Part shown: positions 5,944-10,714 of the stretch, piece by piece
How the letters are laid out: every line of letters starts with the position of its first letter
How positions within the stretch are numbered: the first letter of the stretch is position 1
From: an uncultured Clostridia bacterium
Lineage (GTDB): Bacteria; Bacillota; Clostridia; TANB77; CAG-508
Reading direction: 5' to 3'
Assembly (NCBI GenBank): GCA_944393345.1
Contig: CALXZW010000041.1
Span: 1-10,714 of the forward strand
Length of the DNA: 10,714 bases
Notes under the pieces: model-generated
The model's database searches: none
The model's input: only the letters and a program-made list of their open reading frames with translations
Told to the model about the DNA's origin: nothing
Program-made: the position numbers and the translations under genes

Positions 5944-6754
5944 TCTTTAATTCTAATCTTAATTTATCAGCAATCATTGCTATAAATTCACTATTTGTAG
6001 GTTTTCCCTTACTTGCAGAAATTGTGTAGCCAAATATGTTCTCTACTGCTTCTTGTTGTCCTCTTCCCCATGCTACTTCTATTGCATGGCGAATTGCACG
6101 TTCTACTCTTGATGGTGTTGTTTTAAATTTACGAGCTATTTGTGGATATAAACTTTTTGTAATTTGATTAATTACATCTATATCATTTATTACCATCATT
6201 ATTGCTTCTCTTAAATATTGATAACCTTTTATATGTGCTGGTACTCCAACTTCATGTATTACATTAGTAACTAATGCTTCTAAATTTTCTCCTTTATTCA
6301 TATTTTCTTTTGGAACCTCTATATACTTAGGTTTTACTTCTTTAGTTATAAAATTTTGTGATTCTTGATTTGGTTTAAAAAATTTAATTTCTCTAATTCT
6401 TTTTATTAATAATTCTATATCAAATGGTTTTACCACATAATATTCTGCACCTAATCCAACTGCTTTTTGAGTAATTTTATCTTGTCCCACTGCTGAAAGC
6501 ATTACATATATTGGCTTTTTTTCCATCTTTATCATATTTATCTTTTCTAATACTCCCAACCCATCTAAATGTGGCATAATCACATCTAACAATACTACAT
6601 CTGGTCTAGTATTTGTAATCATATTAACCGCTTCTTCACCATCTTTAGCTATTGCTATTACTTCCATATCTTCTTGACTATTAATATATGAAGACAATGT
6701 ATGACTAAAATCTTGATTGTCATCTGCTATTAAAACTGCTATTTTTTCTCTCAT
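5936..6754 (-). CDS. spo0A: Stage 0 sporulation protein A, Spo0A
   Basis: Spo0A is the phosphorelay- or kinase-activated master regulator of entry into sporulation; phosphorylated dimers bind 0A boxes. All hallmarks are present in 272 residues, the usual family length. The receiver domain (about 4-125) has acidic pocket D11/D12, phosphoacceptor D57 (VLLDVIMP), S87 and K109 (VVKPF). A variable linker follows, then the Spo0A effector domain (about 158-268): EVGVPAHIKGYQYLREAI, the LYPQIAR segment, recognition helix TTPSRVERAIRHAIEVAWGR (212-231), and FGYT with GKPTNSEFIAMIADKLR at the end. The start is fixed by AGGAGG (6760-6765) five bases before ATG. It has its own sigma-A-like promoter with a possible 0A box, 118 bases from the yigZ-type gene upstream. 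No terminator is evident after it; a small ORF overlaps its 3' end. Assignment is secure. Confidence 0.98.
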   Translation of the reverse strand: MREKIAVLIADDNQDFSHTLSSYINSQEDMEVIAIAKDGEEAVNMITNTRPDVVLLDVIMPHLDGLGVLEKINMIKMEKKPIYVMLSAVGQDKITQKAVGLGAEYYVVKPFDIELLIKRIREIKFFKPNQESQNFITKEVKPKYIEVPKENMNKGENLEALVTNVIHEVGVPAHIKGYQYLREAIMMVINDIDVINQITKSLYPQIARKFKTTPSRVERAIRHAIEVAWGRGQQEAVENIFGYTISASKGKPTNSEFIAMIADKLRLELKSA

Positions 6755-6790
6755 TTTTACCTCCTAAAATATTACTGTAAATTTTTTACA

Positions 6791-6825
6791 TTTCGAATTA
6801 TAATATTTTATTTTAGGTTTTGCAA
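6791..6825 (-). promoter_or_regulatory. spo0A promoter with overlapping 0A-box-like site
   Basis: On the minus strand TTGCAA (6820-6825) and a perfect TATAAT (6797-6802) are separated by 17 bases, giving a predicted start near 6790 and a leader of about 36 bases. On the plus strand TTTCGAA (6791-6797) matches the 0A-box core TGTCGAA at six of seven positions and spans the -10/start region. Binding there would repress, so it may provide feedback on spo0A. The promoter is well supported; the operator is tentative. Confidence 0.6.
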
Positions 6826-6872
6826 TAGTTTTTTGGTAATTTTTTCCATTTATTTACAAAAAGTAATTTTTG

Positions 6873-7502
6873 TTATACTTTATTTATATATTTTTCAGAT
6901 AAAAATTCCATCTTTTCTAAATTAATATTTTTTATTTCAAAATCTTTAATTATTTTTTCCTTTATATTATTTGTAACTTGAATTTTACATACAATATTTT
7001 CTAAATATTGAGAATCTACAATATTTATATTGTTTTTTTTGCAATAATGCTTAAATGTTTCATAATATGTATATTTAATATAAACATTTAATTCTGTCCC
7101 CAAACATTTTTCTACTTTTGTACTTAGTTCTATTGCTTTTATTAAACTATCAGAATAAGCTCGTACTAAACCTCCAGTTCCTAATAATATTCCTCCAAAA
7201 TATCTTGTTACTATTACTAATATATTAGCTAAATTATTTTTTTGCAAAATATTAAGCATCGGTCCTCCAGCTGTTCCTGACGGTTCTCCATCATCACTTG
7301 CTTTTTCTATAACTTTACTTTTATCTACAATTCTATAAGCTATACAATTATGTCTTGCATCATAATATTTCTTTTTAGTTTCTTTTATTATATTTTCCGC
7401 TTCTTCTACATTTTCTACTGGAAATAGATGAGCAATAAATTTTGATTTTTTTTCAACAATTTCCACATAAACCTCTTCTTTAATTGTAGCAAAATTTTCC
7501 AT
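6873..7502 (-). CDS. yigZ: YigZ/IMPACT-family protein
   Basis: This is a 209-residue cytoplasmic protein of the UPF0029/IMPACT family (E. coli YigZ, B. subtilis YvyE), the usual length. The N-terminal domain carries the family signatures KKSKFIA (18-24), YYDARHNCIAYRI (46-58), SDDGEPSGTAGGP (69-81) and VTRYFGGILLGTGGLVRAY (98-116). The C-terminal ferredoxin-like domain (DUF1949, about 138-200) follows. The biochemical role is unresolved; eukaryotic IMPACT interferes with Gcn1/Gcn2 signalling and a translation-linked role has been proposed for bacterial members. The start at 7502 is preceded by AGGTAGGA. It lies 29 bases after the HI0933-type gene and is probably co-transcribed with it. spo0A downstream has a separate promoter. 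Confidence 0.93.
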   Translation of the reverse strand: MENFATIKEEVYVEIVEKKSKFIAHLFPVENVEEAENIIKETKKKYYDARHNCIAYRIVDKSKVIEKASDDGEPSGTAGGPMLNILQKNNLANILVIVTRYFGGILLGTGGLVRAYSDSLIKAIELSTKVEKCLGTELNVYIKYTYYETFKHYCKKNNINIVDSQYLENIVCKIQVTNNIKEKIIKDFEIKNINLEKMEFLSEKYINKV

Positions 7503-7531
7503 ATATTATCCTACCTTTACAATATTTATAA

Positions 7532-8788
7532 TTAAGACATTCCGGCTGTATATCCTGTTGAATATGCTATTTGAAGATTAAATCCACCAGTATATGCATC
7601 TACATCTATAACTTCTCCTGCAAAATATAATCCTTTTACTTTTTTTGATTCCATAGTTTTAGGATTTAATTCTTTTATATCTATTCCCCCACTTGTAATT
7701 ATAGCTTCGTCTATTGTTCTAAATGATTTTATTGTTAATTCAAAATTTTTTAATATTTTTACAAGTCGTTTTCTTTCCTCTTTTGTTATTTCGTTTATTT
7801 TTTTATCTGCATTTATATTACTTTTTTCAATTATTATATTAATCAATTTTTGTGGTAATAATTTATTTAAACTATTTTTATATTGTTTATTTTTTATTTC
7901 TTCAAAATCTCTTAAGATTCTTTGTTCTAATTTTTCTTCTGAAAGTGCAGGTTTAAAATCTATTTTTAATTTTATTTTTTTATTCAATAACTTATTTTCA
8001 ATATCTTTATATCTAACTAAATGGGCTGATGAACTTAAGATTATTGGTCCAGAAACTCCAAAATGTGTAAATAACATTTCACCAAAATCATTATAAATGC
8101 TTTTATTACTTTCAGAATCTGTTAGTTTAATTTCTACATTTTTAAGGCTTAACCCCTGTAATTCGATACATTGATTTTTTTCTACAATTTCTAATGGTAC
8201 TAATGATGGTTTTATTTTTGTTATTGTATGACCTAATTTTTTTGCTATCTCATATCCATCTCCTGTTGAACCTGTGAGAGGATAACTTTTTCCCCCTGTT
8301 GCAATTATTATCTTATTAGCATTGATTATTTTGTTATTTACTTTAACACCAATAACTTTAATTATATCTTCTTCTTTTTCAGTTATTATTTCATCCACTC
8401 TTGAATTATATATTATTTTAACATTTAACTGCTCTAATCTTTTTATAAAACAATTTAAAACATCTTGGGATTTATCTGTTATTGGAAAAATTCTATTTCC
8501 TCTTTCTTCTTTAACATCTAGTCCTTGTCTTTTTAAAAAACTTATTATATCTTTGTTAGTATAATTTTTAAAAGCACTAAATAAAAATTTTCCATTCCCT
8601 GGTACATTTTTTATAAAATCCTCCATACTTAAAGAAGATGTAATATTACATCTTCCTTTTCCTGTTATTAGCAGTTTTCTTCCTAATGTTTTCATTTTTT
8701 CAATTAAAATTACTTTTTGACCTCTTTCAGCTGCAGTAATTGCAGCCATCATACCTGCTGGTCCTCCACCTATTACAACTACTTTCAT
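7532..8788 (-). CDS. HI0933-type NAD(P)/FAD-dependent oxidoreductase
   Basis: This is a 418-residue flavoprotein of the HI0933/YhiN (BaiN-like) family, full length. The N-terminal Rossmann fold (MKVVVIGGGPAGMMAAITAA, dinucleotide motif at 6-16, E30 ending the second strand) binds the FAD ADP moiety. The family signature GRKLLITGKGRCNIT follows at 36-50. IIATGGKSYPLTGSTGDGYE (about 161-180) is the conserved ATGG region, and the C-terminus GLYFAGEVIDVDAYTGGFNL (386-405) with QIAYSTGYTAG closes the FAD site. A member of this family (BaiN) has been proposed to act in bile acid 7-dehydroxylation; here the substrate is unknown and no bile acid genes are present. The ribosome binding site is weak (AGG about 12 bases upstream), but the Rossmann motif fixes the start. 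It sits 12 bases after the remnant at 8801-9202, inside a leftward operon. Confidence 0.93.
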   Translation of the reverse strand: MKVVVIGGGPAGMMAAITAAERGQKVILIEKMKTLGRKLLITGKGRCNITSSLSMEDFIKNVPGNGKFLFSAFKNYTNKDIISFLKRQGLDVKEERGNRIFPITDKSQDVLNCFIKRLEQLNVKIIYNSRVDEIITEKEEDIIKVIGVKVNNKIINANKIIIATGGKSYPLTGSTGDGYEIAKKLGHTITKIKPSLVPLEIVEKNQCIELQGLSLKNVEIKLTDSESNKSIYNDFGEMLFTHFGVSGPIILSSSAHLVRYKDIENKLLNKKIKLKIDFKPALSEEKLEQRILRDFEEIKNKQYKNSLNKLLPQKLINIIIEKSNINADKKINEITKEERKRLVKILKNFELTIKSFRTIDEAIITSGGIDIKELNPKTMESKKVKGLYFAGEVIDVDAYTGGFNLQIAYSTGYTAGMS

Positions 8789-8800
8789 TTCTTTATTTAC

Positions 8801-9202
8801 CTATTCTTCCTCTTTTTTTACAGATTTACCTTTTTTAATTGTTTGCTTTTTTGATTTTTCCTCTGTGCTAGATTTTTTTGTTTTATTCTTTGTTTTAGTA
8901 TTTTTATCTATTTCTTTTTTTACAGTTTGTTTATCTTTTTTATTATCTCCTTTGGGTTTATTTTTAGTTTTGGTTTTCCTTTTTTCTTAATTATCTTTCC
9001 CTTCTGATTCTTTTATTGTTTTTTCTAAATCTTCATTTATAAATAATTCACTTTTTTCAATTTTATTTTCAATCTATTTTTTCAAAATAATTTATATTAT
9101 CGGTAGACTTTACATTTTCTTCTAAATTGTCAAACCAAAACCAAAATCAAAATTAACACTATTAATATAATAAAAAAACAATAATATTCCTACTACTAAT
9201 AT
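8801..9202 (-). pseudogene. Decayed small membrane protein with lysine-rich tail
   Basis: On the minus strand a coding-like frame starts inside the end of the PLP-enzyme gene with a hydrophobic segment, ILVVGILLFFYYINSVNFDF. The reading then slips to a second frame, FDNLEENVKSTDNINYFEKI. It returns to the first frame as IENKIEKSELFINEDLEKTI and KESEGKDN, meets an in-frame TAA (8987-8989), and continues as a Lys/Thr/Glu-rich tail (EKRKTKTKNKPKGDNKKDK, ending VKKEEE) to a TAG at 8801. Two compensating shifts plus one nonsense codon suggest a ~130-residue single-pass membrane protein with a charged cytoplasmic or surface tail that has lost function. No start codon is clear; an ATA stands where ATG would follow AGAGGA. 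Sequencing error could also explain some lesions. I recognise no family. Confidence 0.55.
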
Positions 9203-10464
9203 TTTTCCTCTTTATTTTTCATATGCTGAATTGCTTTTAAAATACCAATTTTTCCATAATCATAAGTAAGTCCTCCTTGCATATATGCTATATATGGATT
9301 TCTTATTGGTCCATCACAACTTAATTCAATAGTTGATCCTTGTGTAAAAGTACCTGCTGCCATTATTACTTTATCTTCATATCCCCCCATCTCTCCTGGA
9401 TATGGAATAACATTAGAATCTATTGGTGACCCCATTTGAATTCCTTGACAAAACTTTACTAACTCATCTTCTGTTCCTAATTTTATTGTTTGTACAATAT
9501 CTGCTCTTACTTCATCATATTTGGGCTCTACATCATATCCTAACTTTTCTAGCATTCTACTTGCAAATACTGCTGTTTTTAAGCTACTTGCAACAACACT
9601 TGGTGCAAAAAATAAGCCTTTTATTAATAACGGATTTTGATTTAATGAAGGTCCTATTTCTTTACCTATTCCTGGTGAAGTCAATCTTTCTGCACATAAT
9701 TCAATTAATTCTTTTTTTCCAACTATATATGCTCCAGATGTTGCTACTCCTGCTCCTAAGTTTTTCATAAGTGAGCCAACTGCTATGTCTGCTCCTACTT
9801 CTATTGGTTCTTTTTCTTCTACCAATTCTCCATAACAGTTGTCTACCATTATAATCACGTCATTATTTATTTTTCTTATTTCTTTTATTATTTTCTCTAT
9901 TTTTTCTATAGTTATACTTTTTCTTGTTGAATATCCTCTTGATCTTTGAATTTCTATTAGTTTTATATCATTGTTTTTTACTCTTTCCATAATTTTATCT
10001 TCATCAAACTCATTATTTATAAGATCAATTTGTTCATATTTTATCCCAAAAGATTTTAAAGAACTTTTACTTTGTTCTTTTCCATTTCCAATTACAGTTT
10101 GCAAAGTATCATATGGTTCTCCAGATATACTAAGTAAAGTATCATTTGGCCTTAATAAAGCAAAAAGCGTTACCGCTAATGCATGTGTTCCAGATATTAA
10201 TTGAGTTCTTACTAAACTATCTTCTGCTTTAAATATATGTGCATATATTTCTTCTATTTTATTTCTTCCAGGTTCATCTATTCCATATCCTGTTGATGAG
10301 TATAAATGTGCTTCTTGTAATCCACATTTTTGAAAAGCATTTAATACTTTACAACTATTTATTTGACAAATTCTATTTATTTTATCAAATATTGGTTTAA
10401 TTTCTTCTTCTACTTTTTTTGATAATTGTTCTATTTCTTCATTTATTCCAAATTCTTTATACAT
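9196..10464 (-). CDS. ynbB: Methionine gamma-lyase / 'aluminium resistance' family PLP enzyme
   Basis: This is a 422-residue cytoplasmic, fold-type I PLP-dependent enzyme of the Met_gamma_lyase/Alum_res family (B. subtilis YnbB), full length for the family. Visible landmarks are HLYSSTGYGIDEPGRNKIEE (53-72) and QLISGTHALAVTLFALLRPN (88-107) with the phosphate-binding SGTHA. IEIQRSRGYSTRKS (171-184), VDNCYGELVE with D208 expected to bind the pyridine nitrogen, and VGSLMKNLGAG with K234 as the likely Schiff-base lysine complete the core. By family annotation it may cleave sulfur amino acids, but the in vivo reaction of YnbB proteins is poorly defined. The start is supported by AGAGGG (10471-10476) six bases before ATG. 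It appears to be the first gene of a leftward operon with the HI0933-type and YigZ genes; its 3' end overlaps the beginning of the decayed membrane-protein frame. Confidence 0.93.
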   Translation of the reverse strand: MYKEFGINEEIEQLSKKVEEEIKPIFDKINRICQINSCKVLNAFQKCGLQEAHLYSSTGYGIDEPGRNKIEEIYAHIFKAEDSLVRTQLISGTHALAVTLFALLRPNDTLLSISGEPYDTLQTVIGNGKEQSKSSLKSFGIKYEQIDLINNEFDEDKIMERVKNNDIKLIEIQRSRGYSTRKSITIEKIEKIIKEIRKINNDVIIMVDNCYGELVEEKEPIEVGADIAVGSLMKNLGAGVATSGAYIVGKKELIELCAERLTSPGIGKEIGPSLNQNPLLIKGLFFAPSVVASSLKTAVFASRMLEKLGYDVEPKYDEVRADIVQTIKLGTEDELVKFCQGIQMGSPIDSNVIPYPGEMGGYEDKVIMAAGTFTQGSTIELSCDGPIRNPYIAYMQGGLTYDYGKIGILKAIQHMKNKEEKY

Positions 10465-10495
10465 TTTTATCCCTCTTTTTCATTTTAGCAATACT

Positions 10496-10524
10496 ATTTT
10501 ACTATATTTTGTATAGTTTTACAA
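10496..10524 (-). promoter_or_regulatory. Sigma-A-like promoter of the PLP-enzyme operon
   Basis: On the minus strand TTGTAA (10519-10524, 4/6) and TAAAAT (10496-10501, 5/6) are separated by exactly 17 bases. Transcription would start near 10489, about 25 bases before the ATG at 10464. It lies just after the hairpin that ends the previous gene. Confidence 0.6.
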
Positions 10525-10548
10525 TATTTTCTATTTTACTTTTTATTT

Positions 10549-10590
10549 AAAGGAACACTTTTTTAACAATTTGTTATAAGTGTTCCCCTA
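10549..10590 (-). terminator. Hairpin terminator after the truncated right-edge gene
   Basis: GGAACACTT (10552-10560) pairs with AAGTGTTCC (10578-10586), and an inner stem TAACA (10564-10568) pairs with TGTTA (10572-10576). On the minus strand it begins a few bases after the stop at 10595. The following T-tract is short and broken (TTTAAAT), so termination may be incomplete, but no gene besides the right-edge one needs it. Confidence 0.65.
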
Positions 10591-10594
10591 AATT

Positions 10595-10714
10595 TTATAT
10601 CACTAATTTCTTAATTAGTATCGTTCCTCCTGCTATCGTTACTAGTATTATTAATCCTAATGTAAAGTATATTCTTACTTGTCCTGTTTCTATTGATAAT
10701 ATTACTGGTGCATC
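10595..10714 (-). CDS. C-terminal membrane anchor of a truncated, probably cell-surface protein
   Basis: The last 39 codons of a minus-strand gene whose 5' part lies beyond the right edge. The visible residues are DAPVILSIETGQVRIYF, then a hydrophobic helix TLGLIILVTIAGGTILI, then KKLVI and the stop. One C-terminal transmembrane helix followed by two lysines is the arrangement of tail-anchored surface or secreted-domain proteins of Clostridia; a Pro-rich stretch (DAPV) stands where a sortase motif could be, but no LPXTG is seen. The hairpin follows directly. The frame is fully open to the edge and ends at a TAA; the identity of the protein cannot be told. Confidence 0.65.
   Translation of the reverse strand, partial: DAPVILSIETGQVRIYFTLGLIILVTIAGGTILIKKLVI

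Noticed and set aside
6856..6873. Hairpin ACAAAAA-GTAA-TTTTTGT at the end of the yigZ-type gene
   Set aside because: Only A-T/G-C-poor pairing of seven bases, and no U-tract follows in the direction of transcription, so a terminator is not supported.
8322..8564. Plus-strand open frame inside the flavoprotein gene
   Set aside because: Antisense to a clear HI0933-family gene and of low complexity.
9423..10204. Two plus-strand open frames inside the PLP-enzyme gene (9423-9770, 9971-10204)
   Set aside because: Antisense to a clear enzyme gene; Leu/Ser-rich with no supporting signals.

Overview
This window is very AT-rich and carries a bona fide spo0A gene, AGGAGG-type ribosome binding sites and sigma-A-like promoters. 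It therefore points to a low-GC, endospore-forming Firmicute, most likely an uncultured-type Clostridia. Tryptophan is encoded by TGG in the well-conserved genes and TGA acts as a stop, so the standard bacterial code fits. Most genes lie on the minus strand; only the small XRE-type regulator at 877-1254 is on the plus strand.

Left region (1-1270). A response regulator gene runs off the left edge on the minus strand. Its receiver domain is followed by a divergent Spo0A-type DNA-binding domain, making it a Spo0A paralogue. It is divergent from a short XRE-family regulator. The roughly 140-base gap between them holds four exactly 10-bp-phased direct repeats next to the paralogue's likely -10 element. 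A bidirectional hairpin terminator closes the XRE gene and also serves the converging membrane-protein gene.

Middle region (1336-5935). It holds a 560-residue membrane-anchored extracytoplasmic protein of unknown function and then a gene-free stretch with a perfect 23-bp tandem duplication and an inverted repeat. Next is an orphan lysine-rich coiled-coil protein of 210 residues, which sits between a perfect-consensus sigma-A promoter and a 15-bp-stem terminator. After it come about 1.5 kb of decayed mobile DNA: a minus-strand DDE transposase remnant with a frameshift and a nonsense codon, and a plus-strand ISAs1-type transposase remnant with a nonsense codon and a frameshift.

Right region (5936-10714). 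Canonical spo0A has its own promoter, overlapped by a 6/7 match to an 0A box. Upstream of it lies a probable housekeeping operon transcribed leftwards. The order is a methionine gamma-lyase/'aluminium resistance' family PLP enzyme, a decayed small membrane protein with a lysine-rich tail, an HI0933-type flavoprotein, and a YigZ/IMPACT-family protein. A hairpin separates this operon from the C-terminal membrane anchor of a further minus-strand protein cut by the right edge.

The point of greatest interest is the coexistence, within about 5 kb, of canonical Spo0A and a paralogue. The paralogue keeps the phosphorylation site but has replaced the conserved DNA-contact residues of the recognition helix, and it is paired with a phased-repeat intergenic region and a divergent XRE regulator. 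This could be a dedicated regulatory switch, but nothing in the sequence proves what it controls.
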